A DNA stretch of 64,000 nucleotides from an uncultured Alphaproteobacteria bacterium (GTDB taxonomy: Bacteria > Pseudomonadota > Alphaproteobacteria > Methylaequorales > Methylaequoraceae): the NCBI GenBank assembly GCA_902617375.1, contig CACMWI010000005.1, positions 22,556 to 86,555 of the forward strand, read 5' to 3'. The position numbers and the translations under genes were made by a program. This document shows, one piece after another, positions 55,067-63,342 of the stretch. A model generated the notes under the pieces. The model was not told the DNA's origin. It ran no database searches and saw only the letters and a list, made by a program, of their open reading frames with translations. Numbering within the stretch: position 1 is the first letter of the stretch; each line of letters starts with the position of its first letter.

Positions 55067-56671
55067 TCAATTTTTTAATTTAAGATTATTAAAGTTTTTT
55101 GGCAGATAATCACTGAAATATCTTTTTAACGCTGGAAGGTTAGAAGCCATTAGCTTAAAACTTTCTAAATCAATTTTTAGTACCTCTGAGTCTTCTAATG
55201 CAGTTATGGTTCCAGTTCTTCTGCCACCTTGAAGGATCACTCTTGAACCAAAATGATCACCTTTATTGTAGATTTTATTAAAAACTTTTCCATCTTCTGT
55301 TTTTTTATAGGAATTAATAAATTTTCCACTCTGAACTATATAGAATCCGTCTGCAATCATACCTTCAGTAAAAACAACGTCGTTTTTCTTATAATTCTTA
55401 TATTCAAAAGAATTTTTCTTTACAGTATCTGTTAAGACTGCATTTCTTGGAATAAAAAATTCTAATATCCACCCAACTAGAACTCTTATTTTAGTTGGTA
55501 TTGAAGGTAAAAATGAAAGATAAAAAGTTCTCCAAATAATCCATGCAAATAACCCTTTAACTCTAATAGAATAGATTTTTCCAATACCGATTTTTGAGCC
55601 TAGTGAAGCCAGTGATCCTTTTGACCTATAATTAAATTTTCTAAGATTTCTATTTAAAGTTTTTAATACAATATTTTTTGCTACTATTTTTGCTTGCTTA
55701 ACAGCAAACTGTGCTGTTGGAGGAGAATTTTTAGATTTATCATTTGGATTATATGGTACAAGCGCACAATCACCTAATGCCCAGACATTACTGTTATTTA
55801 TTACTTCTAAAAATTCATTGGTAACTATTTTTTGATTTTTAAGTGGAAGATCACTTTTTCTGATTAAATCTGAAACTGTTGACCCGATTGTTGAAATAAC
55901 GGTATTTGTTGCTATAGATTCTTTATTTGATAAATAAACTTTTAAAGATGTAACTTCTTTTAAGCCGGTATTTAAACGCACGTTAATTTTTTGTTTTTTA
56001 AAGGTATTTAATATGTAAGAACCCATTTTTTTGTCAAATTCTGGGAGAAGTTGATTTGAAAGCTCGATTATATAAAAACGTATTTCTGACTTATCAATAT
56101 TCTTATAATATTTAAGTAGTCTATCAGTCATTTCTTTTAATTCACCAGAAGTTTCAACCCCTGAAAATCCACCACCAATTATAACAAAACTTAATAATCT
56201 TTTTTTAAGTTCAAAATCTTTTGTTACATCAGCTAGTTCTAAACATTGAATGATATGATTTCTAATGTTATATGCATCTTTTAAGTTTTTCATTGTCATG
56301 GAATTATTCTCTAGACCCGGAATAATTTTTACATTACTTTCTTGGCCAAGAGCGATTATGAGATGATCATATGACACATAATGTTGACGTTTTCTAAAAC
56401 CTTGAGTTAGACCAACTCTTTTTTTTTTTAAATCAATTATATTAACCTCAGCATTCCTAAATTTAACCGCATCTAACATTTGTCTTATTGGAGTTACTGC
56501 GTCGGAAGCTGATATAGTCCCTGAAGCGACTTCAGGTAATAATGGCTGAAAGACAAAATAATTATTATCGCTAATTAGCTCGATATCAAATGAATTTAAT
56601 TTAATCTTTTGTAGTCTTTTAGCACAATATAATCCTCCAAAACCACCACCAAGAATTAAAATTTTACTCAT
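55067..56671 (-). CDS. Type II NADH dehydrogenase fused to a cyclic-nucleotide-binding domain
   Basis: This 534-residue protein has residues 1-400 as an NDH-2 flavoprotein: FAD motif ILILGGGFGGLYCAKRL, second dinucleotide site FVIIGGGFSGVETSGEL, and NVWALGDCALVP. Residues ~420-525 form a cNMP-type domain (DVVFTEGMIADGFYIVQSGK, GDHFGSRVILQGG, RRTGTITALEDSEVLKID). The RxT/S-A phosphate-binding cassette is recognisable. NDH-2 oxidises NADH to feed quinone without pumping protons. The extra domain may gate it by ligand or membrane contact. It is coupled with upstream doxX. Confidence 0.87.
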   Translation of the reverse strand: MSKILILGGGFGGLYCAKRLQKIKLNSFDIELISDNNYFVFQPLLPEVASGTISASDAVTPIRQMLDAVKFRNAEVNIIDLKKKRVGLTQGFRKRQHYVSYDHLIIALGQESNVKIIPGLENNSMTMKNLKDAYNIRNHIIQCLELADVTKDFELKKRLLSFVIIGGGFSGVETSGELKEMTDRLLKYYKNIDKSEIRFYIIELSNQLLPEFDKKMGSYILNTFKKQKINVRLNTGLKEVTSLKVYLSNKESIATNTVISTIGSTVSDLIRKSDLPLKNQKIVTNEFLEVINNSNVWALGDCALVPYNPNDKSKNSPPTAQFAVKQAKIVAKNIVLKTLNRNLRKFNYRSKGSLASLGSKIGIGKIYSIRVKGLFAWIIWRTFYLSFLPSIPTKIRVLVGWILEFFIPRNAVLTDTVKKNSFEYKNYKKNDVVFTEGMIADGFYIVQSGKFINSYKKTEDGKVFNKIYNKGDHFGSRVILQGGRRTGTITALEDSEVLKIDLESFKLMASNLPALKRYFSDYLPKNFNNLKLKN

Positions 56672-56722
56672 GTACTATTTGAATATTATAGTGAATCTTT
56701 GAATAGCTTCTTAGGGATAAAT

Positions 56723-57148
56723 TCACTTGGCTCTATTACCCCTTAAGGTGAAGAACAATCCACCACAATATAACATAACATGAATATGGTCATATAATAG
56801 AATTTCAATAAAACTTTCTGGATCGCTTAAGATTATTACACCAGTTATTATACATACCATAATTGTTCCAGAAAACCTTGTTAGGAAATCACCAATTAAA
56901 TTTAAAATTTTTAATGATTGTAAGATTCCACCAAGCAATAAACCAAAACCAGCTAATAATTCACTACTTATAACCATAAACCAAACAATTAAAGGTAATT
57001 CATAAGTCTCAGCTGTAGAAGGATCAAATGGTAATTTGTCTAAGCCTTGCTGAATAAAAATAATAGCCAATGGAATTCTAATTAACCAGTTTGCTCCTTT
57101 AAATTCAGGAAACTTTTGATTTAATTTTTTTAACTTGGTATAGGTCAT
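56723..57148 (-). CDS. DoxX-family membrane protein
   Basis: This 141-residue protein has four hydrophobic helices. WLIRIPLAIIFIQQGLDKL and ISSELLAGFGLLLGG are DoxX-family motifs (Arg in helix 1, Glu in helix 2), and the C-terminal VMLYCGGLFFTLRG completes it. Family members act in quinone-linked or oxidative-stress redox chemistry. It lies 51 nt upstream of NDH-2 on the same strand, so a respiratory or quinone link is likely. Confidence 0.82.
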   Translation of the reverse strand: MTYTKLKKLNQKFPEFKGANWLIRIPLAIIFIQQGLDKLPFDPSTAETYELPLIVWFMVISSELLAGFGLLLGGILQSLKILNLIGDFLTRFSGTIMVCIITGVIILSDPESFIEILLYDHIHVMLYCGGLFFTLRGNRAK

Positions 57149-57248
57149 TGTAAAAAATATAATTCATTTCATATATTTTTCAAATTTATTATGTGAACAA
57201 AATATATTTATTTTATGAATGATTAATTTTCAAAAACAATATCTTACT

Positions 57249-57263
57249 CCTGTCTCTCCGTCA
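57249..57263 (+). repeat. tRNA-Ser 3'-end fragment, copy 1
   Basis: CCTGTCTCTCCGTCA matches the end of bacterial tRNA-Ser (T-stem 3' strand, acceptor strand, CCA position mutated to TCA). The near-identical CCCTGTCTCTCCGCCA lies at 60447-60462 in the same orientation. The rest of the 230-bp gap (57149-57378) has no gene; TTATCCCT and AGGGATAA form a distant inverted repeat before the WD40 stop. Confidence 0.5.
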
Positions 57264-57378
57264 ATTACTGAAAGCACGGGATTCCCTACTCCTTATATCT
57301 TAAATTGTAATTTTATCCCTAACTTTTACCCCTAAAAAATTATCTACCCGAGGGATAAATACTCAGTTTATTTTATTT

Positions 57379-58413
57379 TTACACATGCCAAACTGTAACA
57401 CCGCCTTGTCTATCCAATCCAGCAAGTGCTTTATCATCAGGTCGCCAATACAACTTTGAAACTGAATCACTCACACTAGTTTCACTTAATCCACTTTCTT
57501 CATTTTCAGATTTTAGATCCCAAAGTACAACAGCACCATCCCTAGAACCTGAGGCTAGGTTCATTCCACGATGTGCAAAAGCAAGGGTGGTAATTGGTTT
57601 TTTGTGAAGTTTTAACGATAACGGAGATGTCCCTTCAGGCCCATTACCTTTGAAACTCCAAACTGTTACCTCCTCACTTCCCCCTGTAGCCAAGTAACTT
57701 CCAGTTTCATCAAAAGATAAAGCTGAGGGTTTTAGTGGATACCCAGACATCATTGAATCTTGTTCTGTGGATCTGCGCCAAAAATGAATTGTATTATCTT
57801 GGCTTCCACAAACGACTATGTCACTATTTGGGCTTAAGACCATTGAAACCAGAGACCCTTTCCACTCTAATTTCTGTTTTACTTTTCCTGACATACCATC
57901 GAAAAAGCAAACACGACCGTAGCAAGTTGTAGCTAGTTCTTTATTAATAGACCACCCTAAATTGCTGACGGTACTATTATGATTATTAGATTGCCATATT
58001 TCATCACCCTCTTTAGTGTAAACATAAACTGTTTTAGAGCATGAAATTGCCAACATTTCACCATCTTGTGACCATGATAAGTTTTCTATCCAGCCACCAC
58101 CTAAATCAATGACTTTTTCTTTATTTTTTTGATGAGTATTCCAAATAATAATCTTTCCATCCTGACCTCCTGTTGCGAACCTATTAGTTAATGGGTGGAT
58201 TGCAGCTGAAAGAATACCATCTTCATGAACCTGTCTTTGGGTCCATATCACTTCACCAGATTTACCATCAAAGACATATATGCCTCCTGCTGCATCACAA
58301 ATGATGAGAGCTTCACCATTGTAATTCCAACCTCCAGAAATAGCGTAGTCATTTACATAGGTGTTCCAACCACTTCTGAGAATTTTCTGAGGTTGTGTTT
58401 CCATTATACTCAT
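57379..58413 (-). CDS. WD40-repeat protein
   Basis: This 344-residue protein is made of about seven WD-type blades, each ending in W-x/WD: IYVFDGKSGEVIWTQ, IIIWNTHQKN, VYVYTKEGDEIWQ, IHFWRRSTE, VTVWSFKGNG, VVLWDLKSENE and VTVWHV. It should form a beta-propeller scaffold in the cytoplasm, since no signal peptide is seen. It overlaps the stop of the COG0523 GTPase by 4 bp. The shared Zur-type operator suggests a role in zinc limitation, perhaps holding the metallochaperone and its client. Confidence 0.87.
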   Translation of the reverse strand: MSIMETQPQKILRSGWNTYVNDYAISGGWNYNGEALIICDAAGGIYVFDGKSGEVIWTQRQVHEDGILSAAIHPLTNRFATGGQDGKIIIWNTHQKNKEKVIDLGGGWIENLSWSQDGEMLAISCSKTVYVYTKEGDEIWQSNNHNSTVSNLGWSINKELATTCYGRVCFFDGMSGKVKQKLEWKGSLVSMVLSPNSDIVVCGSQDNTIHFWRRSTEQDSMMSGYPLKPSALSFDETGSYLATGGSEEVTVWSFKGNGPEGTSPLSLKLHKKPITTLAFAHRGMNLASGSRDGAVVLWDLKSENEESGLSETSVSDSVSKLYWRPDDKALAGLDRQGGVTVWHV

Positions 58414-59774
58414 ACAAGACAGTCCTCGAAACCCTTTCGCATTTCCTTCTCATCAAGATTACGACCAATAAATACGAGCTGATTTCGCCTTGGTAAACTT
58501 CCCCAAGGGCGATCTGGTTTTCCACTAAAAATCATGTGTACGCCCTGAAAAACAAATCTATTTGACTCTCCAGCAATACTAAGAAAACCTTTCATACGAA
58601 AAATATCTACTCCTTTTTCCCTGAGAAGTTTGGAAATCCAAGCCTGCAGTTTTTGTTCATCCAAATCTCCATCTTTTTCAATTGAAAAAGAACCAACTTC
58701 ATCATCATGTTCATGTTGTGCTACCCATGTCCTTTCTACTTCAACTGGAACCTCATCATTATTATTTACTTCAATTAACTTCATATTAAACTCTTCTGCA
58801 GTATGTTGAGCAAAAAGACCAATTTTTGTATCTTTCTCAATTTCTACATAAAATTCTTTTTGACCTAAAGATTCAAGGTTTAGGTTGACATGTTTGCCTT
58901 TAGGAATTATTTCGCTTGGTTTAATTATCTCGGCATCTTCAGCGTAAAGGCGAACACAATGCTCAGCCCCATTTCTTAAACTTACATCATCTGTATTTTG
59001 ATCAAGCTCTATAACCAGAGACATAGAAGGATCAGGCCCCTCAGACATGATGATTTTATATTTTCCAGGTTTAGTTGAATAAATTCCCGTCCATTCAAAT
59101 GGATATTCTGGTTCTAAAAATGTAGGACGACGTATGAGAGCCTGGTCTAAATTAAATGCACTTTTATCAAGAACAGAGTTAATTGGAACATTGGCCATTT
59201 CACTCCTAATGAATTTTGCCATTTTATTCATTTCCCGAAGACGAGCTTCTAAATTATCAAGTTCTGAGTCTTTGACAAGATCTGTTTTGTTAAGAACAAT
59301 AACGTCTGCAAATGCAATTTGTTCCGTACTTTCGTTACTTCTTCCAAGTTGTTGATTTATATGAAATGTATCAACAAGAGTTATAATTCCATCAAGAGAA
59401 AACTCTGAACTTATCTCATCATCCATAAAAAAAGTTTGAGCGACTGGACCTGGATCTGCAAGACCAGTAGTCTCTACTACCACGTAATCAAATTTATCAC
59501 GCCTTTTCATGAGGTTTCCAAGTACTCTAATTAAATCCCCACGAACTGTACAACAAATACAACCATTTGCCATCTCAAAGATTTCTTCCTCTGCATTTAT
59601 TACAAGAGCTTGGTCAATACCAACCTCTCCAAATTCATTTTCAATCACAGCTATTCGTTTTCCGTGTTGTTCGCTTAAGATACGATTTAATAAAGTTGTC
59701 TTACCTGAACCAAGAAAGCCAGTAAGAATGGTTACAGGGACCTTATTAGATGAACTATCCATATTCTTCTCCAT
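58410..59774 (-). CDS. COG0523 (CobW/ZNG1-type) GTPase metallochaperone
   Basis: This 454-residue G3E GTPase has P-loop GFLGSGKTTLLN (19-30), metal-binding GCICCTVRGDL (CxCC at 72-75), VVETTGLADPGPV and the base motif VLNKTDLV. The C-terminal CobW_C domain (about 330-450) begins AWISKLLREKGVDIFRMKGF. His/Glu/Asp-rich QHEHDDEVGS may bind metal. Zur-controlled members deliver zinc to proteins under zinc limitation, and a Zur-like operator lies upstream of this operon. It overlaps DUF1289 upstream and WD40 downstream. Confidence 0.92.
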   Translation of the reverse strand: MEKNMDSSSNKVPVTILTGFLGSGKTTLLNRILSEQHGKRIAVIENEFGEVGIDQALVINAEEEIFEMANGCICCTVRGDLIRVLGNLMKRRDKFDYVVVETTGLADPGPVAQTFFMDDEISSEFSLDGIITLVDTFHINQQLGRSNESTEQIAFADVIVLNKTDLVKDSELDNLEARLREMNKMAKFIRSEMANVPINSVLDKSAFNLDQALIRRPTFLEPEYPFEWTGIYSTKPGKYKIIMSEGPDPSMSLVIELDQNTDDVSLRNGAEHCVRLYAEDAEIIKPSEIIPKGKHVNLNLESLGQKEFYVEIEKDTKIGLFAQHTAEEFNMKLIEVNNNDEVPVEVERTWVAQHEHDDEVGSFSIEKDGDLDEQKLQAWISKLLREKGVDIFRMKGFLSIAGESNRFVFQGVHMIFSGKPDRPWGSLPRRNQLVFIGRNLDEKEMRKGFEDCLV

Positions 59775-59943
59775 TTAAAATTGCCATTCTTTTTTCTAGA
59801 TCTCTACGAAGTTTTGTAATCGCATATGGTTTCATATTTTTCCATTTTTTGCATTCCTCACGTGTTCTGCCACAACCAATACACCATGAATTCTTCCCAA
59901 TAAATTTACATATGTCAATACAGGGACTTTTAGTACGTTTCAT
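59755..59943 (-). CDS. DUF1289 small cysteine protein
   Basis: This 62-residue protein has PCIDICKFIGKNSWCIGCGRT followed by EECKKWKNM, the DUF1289 pattern with five Cys that could bind a metal (split here as PCIDICKFI and WCIGCGRTREECKKW). The function is unknown. It is the first gene of the Zur-box operon, 31 bp from the operator, and overlaps the GTPase gene by 20 bp. Confidence 0.88.
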   Translation of the reverse strand: MKRTKSPCIDICKFIGKNSWCIGCGRTREECKKWKNMKPYAITKLRRDLEKRMAILNGEEYG

Positions 59944-59973
59944 ATAAAGTTCTAAACTTATTTTTTAATTATT

Positions 59974-59996
59974 GCAATGTTATAATATAACAGTTT
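59974..59996. promoter_or_regulatory. Zur-type zinc operator
   Basis: The palindrome TGTTATAATATAACA (59978-59992) with flanking GCAA and GTTT matches 19 of 22 defined positions of the proteobacterial Zur box (GAAATGTTATA-N-TATAACATTTC). It sits between the DUF1289 gene (start 59943, minus) and the membrane-protein gene (start 60053, plus), so it could control both. A TATAAT-like -10 element lies inside it, as expected for repression by Zur. Confidence 0.75.
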
Positions 59997-60052
59997 ATAG
60001 TATAGTAGTATTTAATCAAATAACCATTACTTATTTAAAACTTTATCTAAAT

Positions 60053-60400
60053 ATGGACTTAATTATTGAAAATCTTTTAGGCCAAGCTGGCGGAAATTTC
60101 AAAGGACTTATATTTGGTTTTGTCCACGTTGCGATTATGATCATAGGTTATTACACTGGTTTTAGCATAAACAAATTTTTAAAAATTCTTTCCAATGGCT
60201 ATGTTGCTGGTATCTTTGGTGTTGTTTTGTCCCATATCATTGCAGATATAATTGCTTGCTATTTAGACCCAGACCTTAGAAAAATGATTTTTGGAGTAGT
60301 TATTGGTGGTGTAATTCCTCTTTTTTTTATACCAATATTGGAAAAATTTGTTGTAAAAAGTAAAAAAAGTTTTTTAGATTCAACAAATAGAGTTAAATAG
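60053..60400 (+). CDS. Small inner-membrane protein divergent from the zinc operon
   Basis: This 115-residue protein has three hydrophobic helices (about 18-38, 45-66, 80-98; FGFVHVAIMIIGYYTGF, GYVAGIFGVVLSHIIADIIA, FGVVIGGVIPLFFIPIL) and a basic tail. I start it at ATG 60053 (MDLIIENLLGQAGG); a longer frame to 59972 would run through the operator. No family was recognised. Sharing the Zur-type operator suggests a zinc-related membrane role. Confidence 0.65.
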   Translation: MDLIIENLLGQAGGNFKGLIFGFVHVAIMIIGYYTGFSINKFLKILSNGYVAGIFGVVLSHIIADIIACYLDPDLRKMIFGVVIGGVIPLFFIPILEKFVVKSKKSFLDSTNRVK

Positions 60401-60446
60401 GTCCTAACTAAAGATCTATTATTAAAACATTTGTTGTTGTTCTTTT

Positions 60447-60462
60447 CCCTGTCTCTCCGCCA
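60447..60462 (+). repeat. tRNA-Ser 3'-end fragment, copy 2
   Basis: CCCTGTCTCTCCGCCA is an exact tRNA-Ser 3' end including CCA, without the rest of the tRNA. With copy 1 at 57249 it brackets the 3.2-kb zinc cassette in direct orientation. Confidence 0.5.
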
Positions 60463-60514
60463 AATGGGATCCCAGACAACCTTCCGTGATTCTTTCCGTA
60501 GATTTTACGAGGAC

Positions 60515-60556
60515 ACAAAAAAAAATGCGATAGAATGGAGAACTCTATCGCATTTT
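60515..60556 (-). terminator. Rho-independent terminator of the small RHH gene
   Basis: A 13-bp stem (60522-60534 paired with 60544-60556, AAAATGCGATAGA / TCTATCGCATTTT) has a 9-nt loop and is followed on the minus strand by a run of T (60515-60525 read as A on plus). It lies 28 bp after the stop of the RHH gene. Confidence 0.8.
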
Positions 60557-60583
60557 GAAAGATAACAAATGAAGAAAATGTCT

Positions 60584-60751
60584 TTAATAATATTTAGAAT
60601 ATACTTGAGGATGATTTTTCATTAAGTTGTCTTCTATTATGTTTCTAACATAGTTTGAAGTTGAATTTCCACTTGATGATGTCGCTTCAAATATCGCATT
60701 TTTTAAATTATTGTTTAATCTTAAAATTAATATGTTGTTTTTTTCCGCCAC
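60584..60751 (-). CDS. Small ribbon-helix-helix (CopG/Arc-like) protein (55 aa)
   Basis: The frame starts at GTG 60751, with AGGAG 6-7 nt upstream, and ends at TAA 60584. The peptide begins VAEKNNILILRLNNNLKNAI and continues FEATSSSGNSTSNYVRNIIE. That is a beta strand of alternating hydrophobic residues and two helices with the RHH turn before SNYVRNIIEDNL. Such proteins are DNA-binding antitoxins or island regulators. No toxin gene is adjacent. It has its own terminator. Confidence 0.72.
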   Translation of the reverse strand: MAEKNNILILRLNNNLKNAIFEATSSSGNSTSNYVRNIIEDNLMKNHPQVYSKYY

Positions 60752-60816
60752 ACTTAACTCCTAAAATATCATTACACATTTATTTCAAAGGTTATTGCTT
60801 TCCCAATTAGAGGGAA

Positions 60817-60965
60817 ATTCTCAGAGATTTTGAAAAAAAACATTATACAAGACATTGATACAAACACTGAAAGTCAATGAAATAAGAGGTTTTAGACTCA
60901 ACGCAACTGATTCAAAATCCGTTGAACTTCGGTTCATGTCCGTTCGAGTCGGACTAGGGATACCA
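60817..60965 (+). repeat. Attachment repeat 4 with left arm
   Basis: The core 60909-60965 matches the tRNA-Leu 3' end in 56 of 57 bases (one G to A in the acceptor). ATTCTCAGAGATTTTGAAAA starts 92 nt before the core, matching the element 91 nt before core 2 and another at the window end. CAACGCAAC directly before the core also matches repeat 2 (CAAACGCAAC). Confidence 0.85.
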
Positions 60966-60969
60966 TTAT

Positions 60970-62124
60970 TTAAAAGTTTCTGAGCCTTTTCGGATTTAGC
61001 ATCAAAATACTTGACGAAATCATGCAAGAAATGGCCAAAAAAATTGAGCTCTTGTAGTTATTTTCTAAATCAATGAGCATACCGGAAACATATGGTCCAA
61101 TTATTTGACCAACACTAAACGCAGTGGTCATAATAGCGACGGAAATATTAACATTCCCAATGAATCTTTTTTTCCCTTCAACTAAAATTAATGCAACGGA
61201 TCCAGGAACGCCTAAACCATATAGTAAACAAGCAAGAAAAAAGTAACTAACATTGTTAAAAAGTAAAAATGCAACACCAAGAGTAACTGTCGAACAAGAA
61301 AAAAATAATAACAAATCTGTGCTAATTTTTCTAGATAACCAATTCCAAAGTAAAACCGAAGGAATTGCAAATAATCCTACTATTATCCATGACATATACT
61401 GATAAAAAGAAATTTCAAATGAATTTATAGCTATTGCACTTATAAACGTTCCGAAAATTATATAACCAATGCCAAAGAAAAAATATCCCAATGAAATTAC
61501 AATAAAATTTATTTGCAGTTTACTTTTAACTGAATTTCTATCTTCGTTTTTATAATCTAATTTCTGAGGGATAAAAATAATAATTCCGGTACATAGTAAT
61601 GCTCCAATCAAACCTACAAAAATCCATTGGTGAGTCCATAGAAGATCTACGGTTGAAATTATCCATACAACTGCAGTTCCAATAACTATGCCCAAACCAA
61701 TCCCAGAAAAGTGATAAAGTTGTAAGGTTTTGTTTAAAGATTCTTTAAAGAAATTAAACATCAATGATATTGTGTAAACAAAACTTAGCGCACTTGAAAT
61801 CCCACATAAAAATCTTAACGTACAAAATATCCTTAAATCTGTGGTACATCCCATTAAAAAAATTGTAACCACAGAAATAATTGAAGAAAAAATAATCATT
61901 TTTCTGAAATTATTATATTTCCAAATAATTGGGATTATTGATCCAATGAGATAACCAAAATAGTTAAATGAGGATATCATCCCCATATTTGTTGAATTTA
62001 GATATAATTCATTTTGCATATTGGGTAATATAGGTGTGTATATAAATCTTCCAAAACCGATAGCTATTAAGGTCGAAAAAATACCAGCAATAATAATATT
62101 AAAATTTACCTTTGAAAATTTCAT
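60970..62124 (-). CDS. MFS transporter, YbfB/YjiJ type
   Basis: This 384-residue 12-helix transporter has the N-terminal signature IAIGFGRFIYTPILPNMQNE, with a Gly-Phe-Gly-Arg-Phe motif, and MISSFNYFGYLIGSIIP, as in the YbfB/YjiJ family. The substrate is unknown. The C-terminus (MLNPKRLRNF) ends 4 nt from attachment repeat 4, so the gene abuts the island junction. It starts divergently from the next gene. Confidence 0.85.
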   Translation of the reverse strand: MKFSKVNFNIIIAGIFSTLIAIGFGRFIYTPILPNMQNELYLNSTNMGMISSFNYFGYLIGSIIPIIWKYNNFRKMIIFSSIISVVTIFLMGCTTDLRIFCTLRFLCGISSALSFVYTISLMFNFFKESLNKTLQLYHFSGIGLGIVIGTAVVWIISTVDLLWTHQWIFVGLIGALLCTGIIIFIPQKLDYKNEDRNSVKSKLQINFIVISLGYFFFGIGYIIFGTFISAIAINSFEISFYQYMSWIIVGLFAIPSVLLWNWLSRKISTDLLLFFSCSTVTLGVAFLLFNNVSYFFLACLLYGLGVPGSVALILVEGKKRFIGNVNISVAIMTTAFSVGQIIGPYVSGMLIDLENNYKSSIFLAISCMISSSILMLNPKRLRNF

Positions 62125-62147
62125 CTGAGTATTTAATTTGTATATAT

Positions 62148-62936
62148 ATGACTATAAATAAATTTTGTTGGTTTTTTAATTTTTCTTTAAAATTATTTTC
62201 AGTATTTACTATAATATATCTTGCCTTTTCATTTCCTATTAAAGCTCATCACAAGATAGATAACCCAACAATAAAATTTTCCGAATCCTCAGAAATAAGA
62301 AATTTTTTTTTTGAATGGAGGGGGCATATAAATCTTGATAGAAAAAAAGAAAATCATGAAACGTATCATCAAGTATTAGAATTCGTTAAAGGATGGAACA
62401 AACGCTATGAGACAGACTTTGAATTACATATTGCTGATTTAAAAAATAGCTCATTAGCAATTCCAAAAGTAAAATTTCAAAACAAATATAATTTTATTAA
62501 TAACAAAAATTTTCTATTCTCAACTTTTTTTTCATTTAATTTAGCCACTGAGAAAAATAGTTCAGATCAAATAGAATATAAATTTCTATTTCAAAATAAA
62601 TTTAAGTATTTTGTTTTTAATAATGGTTTTGGTTTTTATAAAAATATCAATGGGAAAGATTCAAAAAACACGGTTCTAAAATATTTTCCATTAATTTACT
62701 TTAAAAAACCTATTATATCCGATGTTCATTTGGCAATCGCAGGAAGTAGTGATTTCGGGAAAATTTCAAAGTTTAGTACATACACTAATCAAAAACATCA
62801 ATACGGACTTGGGATTAAAAAAACTTTTCAAAAAAATACTCCACGTGAAATTGATTTAACAATTGCATATTTAAAGGGTCTGAATTCAGAGTCATTTGAT
62901 CAATCACTTATTTGGTATGTAAATAAATCATTCTAA
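62148..62936 (+). CDS. Exported beta-rich protein, probable outer-membrane protein
   Basis: This protein of about 262 residues starts at ATG 62148, with a hydrophobic signal peptide (about 10-30; KLFSVFTIIYLAFSFPIKAH). The rest alternates polar and aromatic residues (FLFSTFFSFNLATE, YKFLFQNKFKYFVFNNGFGF, EIDLTIAYLKG) and ends in Phe (LIWYVNKSF), the usual C-terminal signal of outer-membrane beta-barrels. I recognise no family. A longer frame to 62112 would overlap the MFS start. Confidence 0.65.
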   Translation: MTINKFCWFFNFSLKLFSVFTIIYLAFSFPIKAHHKIDNPTIKFSESSEIRNFFFEWRGHINLDRKKENHETYHQVLEFVKGWNKRYETDFELHIADLKNSSLAIPKVKFQNKYNFINNKNFLFSTFFSFNLATEKNSSDQIEYKFLFQNKFKYFVFNNGFGFYKNINGKDSKNTVLKYFPLIYFKKPIISDVHLAIAGSSDFGKISKFSTYTNQKHQYGLGIKKTFQKNTPREIDLTIAYLKGLNSESFDQSLIWYVNKSF

Positions 62937-63342
62937 TTATTATTCAATTATTTATAACAGAGTTTGTGTCCATCCAGGTAGAATATATAGACTGCATCTC
63001 AATCAATTTCGCACTAGCGGTGTTGGAGATTGATTAAAATAACATAAACAATTTAAAGTTTTTTTTTACTTTCCGAGAATTCATCCTAGAAAAATGTCAA
63101 ATTCTCTAATATAAAAAAACTAATACATGAAACATAAACTTTATAAACCCTTAAAAATTATTTTTGGTGTATTCGTAGTTGATAGTTGGTTCGAAAGTTT
63201 TGAATAAATTAAAGTAGGGACAAACTGAGGGTATTTGAACTACTGCTATGCAGTACCACAAAACAATTTAAATTTAAAATTTTTTATCTCATAATATCTT
63301 TAAACTTCTTGTAAAATATTTTTTCAATGTAATACTAATATT
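62937..63342. other. Non-coding stretch with a tRNA relic
   Basis: These 406 bp hold no gene I can support. Apart from the tRNA-His-like fragment at 63217-63267 it is AT-rich. A GC-richer patch around 62965-63025 (CACTAGCGGTGTTGGAGATTG) has no recognised fold. Confidence 0.5.
63217..63267 (-). pseudogene. tRNA-His-like 3' fragment, copy 1
   Basis: Read on the minus strand, TTTTGTGGTACTG is an anticodon loop with GTG, followed after a shortened middle by AGTTCAAATACCCTCAG, a T-arm and part of the acceptor. It matches the relic at 63855-63929 in order and strand. It is not functional. Confidence 0.5.
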
